Shown: positions 44,115-52,765 of the stretch, in pieces
Numbering within the stretch: the first letter of the stretch is position 1
How the letters are laid out: each line of letters opens with the position of its first letter
NCBI RefSeq assembly: GCF_947501785.1
Contig: NZ_CANMXB010000001.1
Location: forward strand, 496,001 to 560,000
Reading direction: 5' to 3'
Source of the DNA: an uncultured Litoreibacter sp.
GTDB taxonomy: Bacteria; Pseudomonadota; Alphaproteobacteria; Rhodobacterales; Rhodobacteraceae
Length of the DNA: 64,000 nt
The notes under the pieces: model-generated
Told to the model about the DNA's origin: nothing
What the model saw: only the letters and a program-made list of their open reading frames with translations
The model's database searches: none
Position numbers and translations under genes: made by a program

Positions 44115-45012
44115 GGGGAGCCAAGCCGAGCTGGAGATAAAAGACTTGGAACTTGTGCGTTGGGTTGCTGAAGAGGACTCTATGCGTGGTATGAGCCGCC
44201 GCCACGGCGTTCGAATGGAGAAAGACTACGGCTCCTTTCAGGAAACCTACGATGCAATTTGCGAGCTTGGCCCAATAACAGTTTCCTCATCTGTCGTAGA
44301 TGTGAGTTTCTTCGCATTGGGTGGTGAGTTCGATGGTTACATTTTGGCGGTCCGTCAATCTGGCAGAAACGTACGCCGCTTTTTAATTGGACGAGATCAA
44401 TTCGATAGCTGTTTCGGGACGTTCAGTGCCTGTTGCGACCACGTCCAGTCAAACAATGTGATCGACAGTAGGATTGAGCTGAAACACCTTGAAAATATGG
44501 CCGAAAAGCTAAGCTTATCGACGAATGTTGATTTGGATAGGGATTATGACCGGCTTGAGGTTGATATCGTCGCTGCGTTGCAATTGCTCGATTTAGTGCG
44601 AGAAGGCTTTGTGGACGACCAAGTTACTCAGGACATTTTTGATCTGGGGTATTGCGTTGGGCGCTTATTTTCGAGTGCCCAAAACTATGTAACTTTGGAA
44701 CCGGACGCACGTAAAGCGCAAGAGTATGAGAAGAGTTACAGGGAGCGTGGAAAGAAGGGAAAGTCTAAGGATCGAAAGGAGCAACGGCTCGATCATCTGT
44801 TTTCCCATATGGCCCGCCTAGTAGGTGAAAACCCGGCTCTATCGAGGATGAAGCCCGTTGAAGTTGCGAAGCTTGCGGTTAGTGACGCAACCGAGGAAAA
44901 CCAAGAGTTGTGGTCTCAAGGTAGCGGTCAATTGGACAACTATTTAACCTTGTTTGCGAGCGACGACGCTTTCCGAGTTCGGTATCGTCAACTCTTCCCA
45001 AAAACCGGTTAA
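44083..45012 (+). CDS. Unrecognised island gene
   Basis: 309 residues from ATG 44083 (a GTG at 44074 is also possible), overlapping the integrase end. I do not recognise a family. It is soluble, mainly charged, with a mixed first half (VSSSVVDVSFFALGGEFDGYILAV) and a helical second half ending in a lysine-rich linker (YEKSYRERGKKGKSKDRKEQRLDHLF) and a helical tail. No catalytic motif, signal or membrane segment is apparent. Base composition is more AT-rich than chromosomal neighbours. As the only non-mobility gene of the element it is its probable cargo. Confidence 0.75.
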   Translation: MERFCELEQPEGSQAELEIKDLELVRWVAEEDSMRGMSRRHGVRMEKDYGSFQETYDAICELGPITVSSSVVDVSFFALGGEFDGYILAVRQSGRNVRRFLIGRDQFDSCFGTFSACCDHVQSNNVIDSRIELKHLENMAEKLSLSTNVDLDRDYDRLEVDIVAALQLLDLVREGFVDDQVTQDIFDLGYCVGRLFSSAQNYVTLEPDARKAQEYEKSYRERGKKGKSKDRKEQRLDHLFSHMARLVGENPALSRMKPVEVAKLAVSDATEENQELWSQGSGQLDNYLTLFASDDAFRVRYRQLFPKTG

Positions 45013-45152
45013 GTGGTTTTAACCGTGTTGCGATCCACTTAGCCCAATCAGCTGATTGGTGCATGCGGTTAGGCGGCGACTCGTCATTGTTCTAAATCAA
45101 GACGCAACGACTAAAAGACATAGCCACTCAAATACCGTGAAAGGGTAACTGA

Positions 45153-45362
45153 ATGGCAAACCTATTCGAGCAAAACCGTAACTACGTTCTGGGTGATCCA
45201 GAACTTGACCTCATTGGCGACCGCGACAAGCTGGCTCAATGGCGGCATAAGAACATGGGTCCAGCCTTCTATCGTCTTGGCCGTAAGATCATCTATCGCG
45301 GCGCTGACCTTAACGCTTGGGCGAATGCCAATCGAGTGGAACCAGGGCAGGGGGAAGGCTAG
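45153..45362 (+). CDS. AlpA/excisionase-like small DNA-binding protein
   Basis: 69 residues. The central PAFYRLGRKIIYRGADLNAWANANRV stretch follows the pattern of AlpA/HTH17 proteins, which act as excisionases or island regulators. The stop codon overlaps the GTG start of the next gene by one base, so they are translationally coupled. Preceded by a 140-bp non-coding gap likely to hold its promoter. Confidence 0.75.
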   Translation: MANLFEQNRNYVLGDPELDLIGDRDKLAQWRHKNMGPAFYRLGRKIIYRGADLNAWANANRVEPGQGEG

Positions 45363-45775
45363 TGGGGCGGCGTCTTTCGGCGCGTCTCGTAAAGGCCAAT
45401 CGTCATTACACGTATCCCGACGCGGCATATTTGCTTGATCGTAAAGAGGCCACGGTCCGGTCTTGGCGTAAAGCTGGGCTTGTTGTGATAACCGACACGA
45501 GGCCGCATGTGATCGTAGGTGAAGACTTGATTGCATTCATCAAGGCAAAAACCAAACCAGCCAACCAAATGGCACCGGATCAGTTTCGGTGCCTTACATG
45601 CAAAACGCCAACACGCCCTTTGGATCGGGTGGTTTTTTACACGCCGTATTCCGCATTGCACGGACAGTTGGAAGCATTTTGCGAGGTCTGTGAGGGGCAG
45701 TGTCGGCGGTTTGCAAGTGAGCGCAGCCTTTCTCAACTCGCTCAGTATTTTGAGATTGTCCGGAACAGCTCTTAG
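45362..45775 (+). CDS. HTH and zinc-ribbon-like island protein
   Basis: 137 residues from GTG 45362, chosen because the start overlaps the previous stop and a GGGGGAAGG ribosome site lies just upstream. Residues about 10-50 (YTYPDAAYLLDRKEATVRSWRKAGL) form a helix-turn-helix of the MerR/excisionase kind; the second half has CLTC and CEVCEGQC pairs that could hold zinc. It probably works with the AlpA-like protein and the second recombinase that follows after 94 bases. Confidence 0.7.
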   Translation: MGRRLSARLVKANRHYTYPDAAYLLDRKEATVRSWRKAGLVVITDTRPHVIVGEDLIAFIKAKTKPANQMAPDQFRCLTCKTPTRPLDRVVFYTPYSALHGQLEAFCEVCEGQCRRFASERSLSQLAQYFEIVRNSS

Positions 45776-45869
45776 CAAGCCTAAAGGAACCTCTCAGACC
45801 TAGCTGAAAACACCACTTCGCAGGGTTTCGGAATCCATCCGAATATTAGAGCAGAAAAGGAGCCACAAA

Positions 45870-46892
45870 ATGGCAAAACGAAACGCTCAGAACGAGCGCA
45901 TGAAACGGGACTATGTCTTGTTCTTAGAAGAGACCGAGGGCCTTGATGAGAAGTCAACTGACAAAGTCTTAGCGGCAATCCTTAAATTCGAAGAAAGCAC
46001 CGGTTTCAAACCCTTCACGAAGTTCCATATCGAGCAGGCCGTGCAGTTCAAAAAAGAACTCAACAGGGCAAAGCACCCCCGCACTGGGAAGGCACTCAGT
46101 CACGCAACGGTTGATGCAACGCTTGCTTTGGTGCGGAAGTATTTTACTTGGCTGTCAGGTCGCAATGGATTCCGCTCAAAATTCACCTATAGCGACGCGG
46201 CATACTTCAAGAACAACCGTAAGAACGCCCGCATTGCCCATGCCCAACGCGATGTTCCGTATCCGTCATTGCCTGCAGCTTCACGGGCGTTTGAGGCACT
46301 TCCTAGCGATACGGAGGTCCAAATGCGTGACAAAGCTCTCTTTGCCTTCTTGATGCTCACTGGAGCGCGTATTGGTGCGGTTGCGACGCTCAAACTTAAG
46401 CACGTGAACCTCACTGAGTGCCATCTACGCCAAGATGCCCGCGAAGTGGCGACCAAAAATGCCAAAGACATCGACACATGGTTCTTTCCCGTTGCGTCTG
46501 CATACCTAGACTGTTTTGCCGCTTGGGTGGCGTATCTGAGAGAGGACAAATTCTTTGGACAAGAGGATGCTCTTTTCCCTAAGGCGCTCGTAGGCGTGAA
46601 AGACGGCGAGGGCTTTGCCAATCTGGGGCTGGCCAGGGAGGGCTATGCGTCTACGGCTAGCCTCAACAAGATCATTCGCAATGCCTTCTCCAGATTGGGA
46701 ATGCCAGAGTACACCCCACATAGCTTCCGCAAGACGTTGTTCCTGCTTGGTGTGGAGACGTGTGAGACCCTAGAAGAGATCAAAGCATGGTCGATGAACC
46801 TTGGCCACGAACACCTGTCCACCTCCTATCAGTCATACCTGCCCATGAGCCGGGAGCGCCAGCGCGAGGTTCTAAAGCGCTTTCGTTCTTGA
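45870..46892 (+). CDS. Second tyrosine recombinase of the element
   Basis: 340-residue site-specific recombinase, unrelated in its N-terminus to the first integrase: it begins with a SAM-like core-binding domain (KRDYVLFLEETEGLDEKSTDKVLAAILKFEE). Catalytic residues are Arg in TGARIGAVATL, His-x-x-Arg in HSFRKTLF, His in LGHEHLS, and Tyr in TSYQSYLPMS. A ggag site lies 8 bases before the ATG. It closes the low-GC region; a 229-bp gap then leads to folD. Confidence 0.92.
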   Translation: MAKRNAQNERMKRDYVLFLEETEGLDEKSTDKVLAAILKFEESTGFKPFTKFHIEQAVQFKKELNRAKHPRTGKALSHATVDATLALVRKYFTWLSGRNGFRSKFTYSDAAYFKNNRKNARIAHAQRDVPYPSLPAASRAFEALPSDTEVQMRDKALFAFLMLTGARIGAVATLKLKHVNLTECHLRQDAREVATKNAKDIDTWFFPVASAYLDCFAAWVAYLREDKFFGQEDALFPKALVGVKDGEGFANLGLAREGYASTASLNKIIRNAFSRLGMPEYTPHSFRKTLFLLGVETCETLEEIKAWSMNLGHEHLSTSYQSYLPMSRERQREVLKRFRS

Positions 46893-47121
46893 GGATTGCT
46901 ATCCTTGGTTGGTGGGGGTGGGTGTTGAACCTTTCGTCCAACAGGGCGGGAAGCGGATTCTTACTGGCATGCGAAAGCTCATAGGCCAATATCCAATACA
47001 CTCATTGGAGTGCTCACATTTACGGTTGGTTTCGATATCGAAGTTGACCCTAAGGAAAAAATGTTTACCAATGTGAATGAAGTGGCAGTGTCCTGTTCCA
47101 ACTAAACTTTGAGAAATTCAC

Positions 47122-48006
47122 ATGAAAGACACGACGAGTCATCACCTTGATCTGGACGGAAGGGCCGTTGCCGCGCGGATCTTTGACGAGTGCCGGGCCC
47201 AGATTGAGATGCAGTCGAATATACCTTGGCTGGTTTCCATTTCGATCGGCGATAATCCGGAAGTCGCTGTCTACATGCGCAATCAGGCGCGTGGGGCGGA
47301 ACGGGCCGGGTTGGAGTTCGACCAACAATACTGGGATGCCGCGATCAGTCAGGAGGACGCCAAAGCCAAGCTCCAGGCTATGAATGATGACCCGGAGGTG
47401 CTTGGGATCATTTTGCAGCGGCCTGTGCCAGACCATATCAATGTGCGCTCCCTGCAATCTGCGATCCATCCGCTGAAGGACGTGGAGGGCATGAACCCCG
47501 CGTCCATCGGCAATATCGTCTATTCCGACGTGGCTCTTGCGCCCTGTACCGCCGCGGCCAGCGTCGAGTTGATCAAAGAAACCGGCCTTGACCTTGAAGG
47601 GCTTGAGGTCGTCATGATCGGCCATTCCGAGATCGTCGGCAAACCCGCCGCCATGATGTTGATGGCCGAAGGCGCAACCGTGACCGTCTGCCACCATATG
47701 ACCCGCTCCGTCGCCATGCATTCGCGCCGCGCCGACGTGGTGGTGGTGGCGGTTGGCAAAGCCAATTTCCTTAGCCCGGACATGATCAAGCCGGGCGCCG
47801 CGGTCATCGACATCGGTATCAACCAGATCACCGACGCGGATGGCAACACCAGGATTGTGGGCGATGTGGACACGCACGCCGTGAAGGAGGTCGCCGGCTG
47901 GATCACTCCGGTTCCTGGCGGCGTAGGCCCCGTGACCGTCGCGCTTCTCATGCGCAACGCGGTGGTGGCCTATCAACGGCAGGTTGCCGCAGGCTGGGTG
48001 AGGTAA
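47122..48006 (+). CDS. folD: FolD-like methylene-THF dehydrogenase, catalytic Lys replaced by Gln
   Basis: 294-residue member of the FolD family, which oxidises methylene-THF and opens the methenyl ring to formyl-THF. The Rossmann segment (VVMIGHSEIVGKPAAMM), VAVGKANFL and ITPVPGGVGPVTVALL are intact. The family's Y-x-x-x-K motif, whose lysine drives cyclohydrolase chemistry, reads Y51-M-R-N-Q55 here, so cyclohydrolase activity may be lost while dehydrogenase activity remains (inference). KDVDG also appears as KDVEG. It leads the methylamine block, followed by a GlxA-type regulator after 4 bases, and would take one-carbon units from demethylation. Upstream at 47031-47042 is the palindrome TTCGATATCGAA. 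Confidence 0.88.
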   Translation: MKDTTSHHLDLDGRAVAARIFDECRAQIEMQSNIPWLVSISIGDNPEVAVYMRNQARGAERAGLEFDQQYWDAAISQEDAKAKLQAMNDDPEVLGIILQRPVPDHINVRSLQSAIHPLKDVEGMNPASIGNIVYSDVALAPCTAAASVELIKETGLDLEGLEVVMIGHSEIVGKPAAMMLMAEGATVTVCHHMTRSVAMHSRRADVVVVAVGKANFLSPDMIKPGAAVIDIGINQITDADGNTRIVGDVDTHAVKEVAGWITPVPGGVGPVTVALLMRNAVVAYQRQVAAGWVR

Positions 48007-48010
48007 GGGT

Positions 48011-49039
48011 ATGGGACTGAGACAAACCGGATTTAACAGCTTCGCCACCATCAACCCCCGCCACGCAAAGGAGCCGTTGACCCGCACGGTCGAGCTGTTT
48101 GTCAGCGCTGGGTTTTGCGATCTGGAACTGGCCTCCATCACCCATACGCTGAATACGGCCAATGATATTTTGGCTCGTTCCACATTCACATGGCGTTTCG
48201 TCTCTGACACGCCGGGGTTTGTGTCGGGGGCCTGCGACATGATGGTCCGGGCGGAACCCGCGATCGAAGATCACGGCTTTTCAGATGTGATGATCGTGGT
48301 GGGCGGCGTGAAAGCGGGACAGACGCCGTGGCTGCGGCGTGCCCGCGCCATGCAGCGCAAGGCGCTGCCCGTTGTGCTGCTGTCGGATGCGGCGACAGGC
48401 TACATCCGCAGCACAAGATCCCCGGCTGGCAAGCTGACCACCCATTGGCGCGACATCGCGACCCTGGCCGAGACGGGGTACCACCCCAACCTCACCGCCC
48501 GGTTCAGCGAAAACTCTGATGGGATCATTACTGGGGCCGGGGCGGGAGCCACGTCCGAGCTGGTCATCGGGCTGATCGCGCCGCTTCTTGAAAGCGTGCA
48601 GGTGGCCGAACTTGGCAACCGGTTGCTGCTGCACACGATCCGCAAAAGCGACGCTGAGCAACCCAAAAACATTGCGGATAACGAGGCGCTCTTCGACGCC
48701 AATGTCACCGAGGCAATCCGGCGGATGGAAAACGCGATTTCCGATCCAATCCCCATGGCCGATCTTGCTGCCGATCTTGGTTTGTCGACCCGACATTTGG
48801 AGCGGGTGTTCCGCAAAGTCTTCGATGACACGCCGGCCAAGTTCTACAAACGCATTCGCACGAAACGCGCCCGCATCATGATCGAAGAAACATTGCTGCC
48901 AATGGTCGAGGTCGCCGTGGCCACCGGCTTTGGTTCTTGTGACACGTTGGCCAAGGCCATCAAGGATGAATACGGGATGACGCCGTCGAAGATGCGGGCG
49001 CGCACGAAGATCAGCCTGCTGAGCTACGAGCCGGGCTAA
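48011..49039 (+). CDS. GlxA-type AraC family regulator
   Basis: 342-residue regulator with an N-terminal DJ-1/PfpI-like domain (residues about 25-190) and a C-terminal AraC double helix-turn-helix (MADLAADLGLSTRHLERVFRKVFDDTPAKFYKRIRTKRARIM, then VAVATGFGSCDTLAKAIKDEYG). Relatives control catabolism of quaternary and methylated amines such as betaine and carnitine. It follows folD by 4 bases and its stop overlaps the convergent DMT gene by four bases. Probable regulator of the adjoining methylated-amine genes; not proven. Confidence 0.88.
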   Translation: MGLRQTGFNSFATINPRHAKEPLTRTVELFVSAGFCDLELASITHTLNTANDILARSTFTWRFVSDTPGFVSGACDMMVRAEPAIEDHGFSDVMIVVGGVKAGQTPWLRRARAMQRKALPVVLLSDAATGYIRSTRSPAGKLTTHWRDIATLAETGYHPNLTARFSENSDGIITGAGAGATSELVIGLIAPLLESVQVAELGNRLLLHTIRKSDAEQPKNIADNEALFDANVTEAIRRMENAISDPIPMADLAADLGLSTRHLERVFRKVFDDTPAKFYKRIRTKRARIMIEETLLPMVEVAVATGFGSCDTLAKAIKDEYGMTPSKMRARTKISLLSYEPG

Positions 49040-49875
49040 AGCGCCAGATATCCAATCGCTGCGAATACAATCATGACGCCGCCCCATTGGGTGAGCGTCA
49101 TTTTCTCTTTCAAGAACAGCCAGGCCAATAGAACTGTGAGCAACCCAAAGGTTGACGCAGCAACTGCCGCAAATTCCGGGTTGTCGCGGGTGCCTGCGAT
49201 CAGCACGGCCCCAAGCGCCACAGTATCCAGAACCCCCATGACCGCCAATATTGGCAATTGCGCGCGTTGCGGCAGAACCGGCCCCGGCAGGCCCAATGCA
49301 AGTGCAATCAAAACGAGCATCGCCGCGATACGTGCAATTGCGATGGTTGCCAATTCCGCGCCCCATATGGTTGCGATATGGCCCAGCGCGAAGGTGATTG
49401 CAAAGCCGGCGCCAGCGAGGATCGACCAGATAACGGCCTCCAGCTTCGGGGCGGCAGATGCCTCATCATCGGAGGAGGCGGCGACAAACCCGACCCCGCC
49501 AATGATCATGAAGACCGCCAGCCATTGAAACAAGGTGATAGGTTCGCCGTTCAGGACGGCCCAGCCAACAGACAGTGCAGGGTAGGCCCCTATGATCGGC
49601 GCCACCAGCCGCACGGGTCCGATTGAAAACGCCTTGTAATGTGCGCTGCCTGCCAGTCCGAACATCAGGCCGGACGCGAGGGACCACCAGACGCCATTGC
49701 CCTTTGGCCAAAGACCTTCGGCAAAGACTGCCAACGGCACCACTAGCAAGCAGCCCACCACCAGCACCGTCAGAAACGCGGGCAGGATGCCGGTGCGTTG
49801 CGACACATAGCGCACGCAAATGTCGTGAAAGCCCCAGCAGAGCGCAGCGATCAACCCGAGCGTCAGCGCTCCCAT
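49036..49875 (-). CDS. DMT superfamily transporter (EamA family)
   Basis: 279-residue inner-membrane protein with ten hydrophobic segments and two EamA repeats. The start at 49875 (MGALTLGLIAALCWGF) is preferred over the ATG four codons earlier. Substrate unknown; because it lies between the GlxA-type regulator and tdm, transport of an amine or metabolite of the pathway is possible. Divergent from tdm across 137 bases. Confidence 0.85.
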   Translation of the reverse strand: MGALTLGLIAALCWGFHDICVRYVSQRTGILPAFLTVLVVGCLLVVPLAVFAEGLWPKGNGVWWSLASGLMFGLAGSAHYKAFSIGPVRLVAPIIGAYPALSVGWAVLNGEPITLFQWLAVFMIIGGVGFVAASSDDEASAAPKLEAVIWSILAGAGFAITFALGHIATIWGAELATIAIARIAAMLVLIALALGLPGPVLPQRAQLPILAVMGVLDTVALGAVLIAGTRDNPEFAAVAASTFGLLTVLLAWLFLKEKMTLTQWGGVMIVFAAIGYLAL

Positions 49876-49929
49876 GCAAGTCCCCATTGGGTGAGCGCTG
49901 AAATTTCCATGCTAGGCTGCCTCGAATGC

Positions 49930-49958
49930 TTGCGAGACTCACTTGGCCTCGTTATTCT
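49930..49958 (+). promoter_or_regulatory. Promoter-like pair upstream of tdm
   Basis: TTGCGA at 49930-49935, a 17-bp spacer, TATTCT at 49953-49958; about 45 bases further lies the ggaggg ribosome site of tdm. Confidence 0.45.
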
Positions 49959-50012
49959 TATTGTTAAAGTTTTATTCCGCTCATGCAACATGGGCATGGG
50001 AGGGAATGACAC

Positions 50013-52385
50013 ATGCTCGATGATCTTTACCCCAGGGTCCAGCCCGGTCCGCCGCGTCCCAGTGAGATTATCCAGCCACGTGTCTTCTCCATGCCGCCTG
50101 GAACGGAACGCTATGTCGTCGAAGGCTCCGGCGCGGTGCTGATCCCGGTTGAGGCTGGCGATCAGGTAACCGTTATCAATGACGAGGGCGGGCAGGTGGC
50201 TGAAGTGGTCTCTGCCGATGCCAAGGGGCGGGTTGATCTTGGCATTCTAGGGGCCACCCCCAATGCCAAACCCACCGGCTTGCAAGCTTTGCTCACTGGT
50301 TCCGACCAATCCCTGCGCGGATTCCGCATGGGGCTGGACGCGCGCAAAATTGACCTAGCGGACGCAGACGCTTTGCGCCTGTTTGATGCCGACACTCGTG
50401 CCAAGGCCGAAGAAACACTTCGCGCCCAACGTGACGGCGTGGTCGTCATCGCAGCCCCGGGGGAGGCGATGGATATCGAGGAGCAGAACACCACCACCCC
50501 GCTGGTTGTCCTGATCAAACGCGCGACGATCAAGTCCCATGTCAAATTCGAACTGCCCGACCCGCTGGCGGATATCCAAGACGACATCCGCGTCCATACC
50601 CAAACCGCCGAAGCCTTCTTCGTGAAAGCCGGTGACTATATCCAGATCATCGACGTCGACGGTCGCCAGTGCACGGATTTCGAATGCTTCTCCGCGCGCA
50701 AGCTGGACAAGGGGATCGAGCACGCTTTGGATGTGACGACGACCCGCACGCTGATGGGCCACGCCTACCCAATGCCCGGTCTGCACGCGAAATACTATGA
50801 TCAGGAAATGCTGCCGCTGGTCGAAGTCGTCCAAGACACATGCGGTCGCCACGACGCATTCGCATTGGCGTGTTCCGCCAAATATTACGACGATATCGGC
50901 TACCCCGGCCACGCCAACTGCTCAGAAAACTTCAACACCGCGCTGTCGAAATTCAACGTCACTGCGCGCCCCGGTTGGATGGCGATCAACTTCTTCTTCA
51001 ACACCTTCCTCGACGAACACGGCGTCATGTATGCCGACGAGCCGTGGTCCCGACCAGGCGACTATGTGTTGTTGCGCGCCCTGACAGACATCGTCTGCGT
51101 GTCCTCCGCCTGTCCCGATGACACCACGGCCGCCAATGGCTGGAACCCCACCGACATTCACGTCCGCACCTACTCGGGCAAAGAAACTTTCCAACGCTCG
51201 GTCGCGTACCGGCCCACTCCAGATGCGGAACCCAAGATGACCAAGCAAACCGGCTTCCACGACAGCTTCGCCAAGCACACCCGCAATTTCATCGAATATA
51301 ACGGCTACTGGCTGGCCAATTGCTTCGCCGAGGCCGGGCCCATCGAGGAATACCATGCCTGCCGTCAAAAGGCGGTGATCATGGACCTCAGCCCCCTGCG
51401 CAAATTCGAGATCACCGGCCCCGACGCCGAAGCACTCTGTCAATATGTCTTCACCCGCAACATGAAAACGCTGCCTGTTGGCGGTGTCGTCTACACCGCG
51501 ATGTGCTATGAGCATGGCGGCATGATCGACGACGGCACCGTGTTCCGGCTCGACAAAGACAACTTCCGCTGGATTGGCGGCAATGATTACGGTGGGGAAT
51601 GGATCCGCGAGCAGGCCGAGAAACTGGGGCTGAAGGTGCTGGTGCGCAGTTCAACCGACCAGCTGCACAACGTCGCAGTGCAAGGCCCCGAAAGCCGCGA
51701 CCTGTTGCGCAAAATCACGTGGACGGCCCCGCATAACCCCGAGTTTGACCAGCTTGGCTGGTTCCGCCACACGCCCGCGCGGCTGCATAACGAATCCGGC
51801 ACGCCGTTCGTTCTTTCAAGAACGGGCTATACCGGTGAATTGGGCTACGAAGTCATGTGCCATCCCAAACATTGTGCCGAAATATTCGACGCGATCTGGG
51901 AGGCAGGCCAAGACCACGGCCTGACCCCGATGGGCCTTGAAGCGCTCGATCTGGTGCGCATCGAAGCGGGCCTCATCTTCGCAGGCTACGATTTCTCCGA
52001 CCAGACCGACCCGTTCGAGGCGGGCATCGGCTTTACCGTGCCGCTCAAGTCCAAGCCGGACGACTTCATCGGCCGCGACGCCCTGATCCGCCGCAAAGAG
52101 CATCCGCAGCGCAGACTCGTGGGCCTTGACGTCGACAGCCAAGTGCAGGTGGATCACGGCGATTGCATCCATATCGGTCGGGCGCAGATAGGGGAGGTCA
52201 CGTCCTCCATGCGCTCGCCACTTCTGGGCAAAAACATTGCAATGGCGCGGATCGACGTCGCACATGCGGAGCCTGGCACACAGATCGAGATTGGCAAACT
52301 GGACGGTCATCAAAAACGCCTTCCGGCCACCATCCGTGAAGACCTCGCCGCCTTTGATCCTAAGAAGGAGCGTCCCAGATCATGA
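50013..52385 (+). CDS. tdm: Trimethylamine N-oxide demethylase Tdm
   Basis: 790-residue enzyme that splits TMAO to dimethylamine and formaldehyde, the latter passed to tetrahydrofolate. The N-terminal half (to about residue 390) is of DUF1989 type, apparently two tandem copies; the C-terminal half (about 410-780) is a GcvT-fold folate-binding domain. Cys287, Cys303 and Cys367 have the same spacing (16 and 64) as the three zinc-binding cysteines I recall for Methylocella silvestris Tdm, and Asp222 fits the catalytic Asp by the same offset. Overlaps the next gene by four bases. Located with tmm, gmaS and mgs genes, completing the trimethylamine route. Confidence 0.94.
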   Translation: MLDDLYPRVQPGPPRPSEIIQPRVFSMPPGTERYVVEGSGAVLIPVEAGDQVTVINDEGGQVAEVVSADAKGRVDLGILGATPNAKPTGLQALLTGSDQSLRGFRMGLDARKIDLADADALRLFDADTRAKAEETLRAQRDGVVVIAAPGEAMDIEEQNTTTPLVVLIKRATIKSHVKFELPDPLADIQDDIRVHTQTAEAFFVKAGDYIQIIDVDGRQCTDFECFSARKLDKGIEHALDVTTTRTLMGHAYPMPGLHAKYYDQEMLPLVEVVQDTCGRHDAFALACSAKYYDDIGYPGHANCSENFNTALSKFNVTARPGWMAINFFFNTFLDEHGVMYADEPWSRPGDYVLLRALTDIVCVSSACPDDTTAANGWNPTDIHVRTYSGKETFQRSVAYRPTPDAEPKMTKQTGFHDSFAKHTRNFIEYNGYWLANCFAEAGPIEEYHACRQKAVIMDLSPLRKFEITGPDAEALCQYVFTRNMKTLPVGGVVYTAMCYEHGGMIDDGTVFRLDKDNFRWIGGNDYGGEWIREQAEKLGLKVLVRSSTDQLHNVAVQGPESRDLLRKITWTAPHNPEFDQLGWFRHTPARLHNESGTPFVLSRTGYTGELGYEVMCHPKHCAEIFDAIWEAGQDHGLTPMGLEALDLVRIEAGLIFAGYDFSDQTDPFEAGIGFTVPLKSKPDDFIGRDALIRRKEHPQRRLVGLDVDSQVQVDHGDCIHIGRAQIGEVTSSMRSPLLGKNIAMARIDVAHAEPGTQIEIGKLDGHQKRLPATIREDLAAFDPKKERPRS

Positions 52386-52765
52386 ACCGGCGCGCGGTCA
52401 TACTAAGCGCTTTGGCGATGACCGTCGCACTTCCGGCGCAGGCCCAATCCGTAATACTCAAAGCACACGAGATCGAGGCTTTGCTGTCCGGCAACACCGC
52501 CATCGGCGAATGGGAAGGGGCCAACTACCGCCAATATTTCGCCTCTGACGGCTCCACCATCTACGCGCAGGAAAATGCACGTTCCACTTTAGGTGAATGG
52601 CGTCTGGATCGGGAAAAAGACGAGTACCAATCTATCTGGCCCCGTGATGCTGAGTGGGAAGGTTGGTTTGTCATGGAGTTTGCTGGGACCTATTACTGGG
52701 TCTCGAAAAAGACCCCGCCCACGCCCTTCAGGGTGGTCGAAGGCGAACAGTTGGTGCCCAAATGA
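52382..52765 (+). CDS. Small exported protein coupled to tdm
   Basis: 127 residues with a clear Sec signal (MNRRAVILSALAMTVALPAQAQ). The mature part is tryptophan- and tyrosine-rich (WEGANYRQYF, WRLDREKDEYQSIWP, EWEGWFVMEFAGTYYW), resembling small periplasmic proteins of unknown function. Its ATG overlaps the tdm stop and its stop overlaps the next gene, so it is translated with both. I recognise no function. Confidence 0.8.
   Translation: MNRRAVILSALAMTVALPAQAQSVILKAHEIEALLSGNTAIGEWEGANYRQYFASDGSTIYAQENARSTLGEWRLDREKDEYQSIWPRDAEWEGWFVMEFAGTYYWVSKKTPPTPFRVVEGEQLVPK

Larger units (their letters stand above)
42764..46892. mobile_element. Small integrative element next to tRNA-Ser
   Basis: Defined by a tRNA-adjacent P4-type integrase, a second, unrelated tyrosine recombinase at the far end, two small DNA-binding proteins of excisionase type and one unrecognised cargo gene, with visibly lower GC from about 44.1 to 46.9 kb. 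I could not find a second copy of the tRNA 3' end (for example TGTCTGTCCGCCA) between 46893 and 47121, so the right border is a guess. The element may be a remnant, or the border may lie beyond the window with the methylamine genes inside. Confidence 0.65.

Noticed and set aside
46893-47121. Right attachment site of the tRNA-Ser element
   Set aside because: Searched for the tRNA 3' end by eye and found no copy; border remains open.
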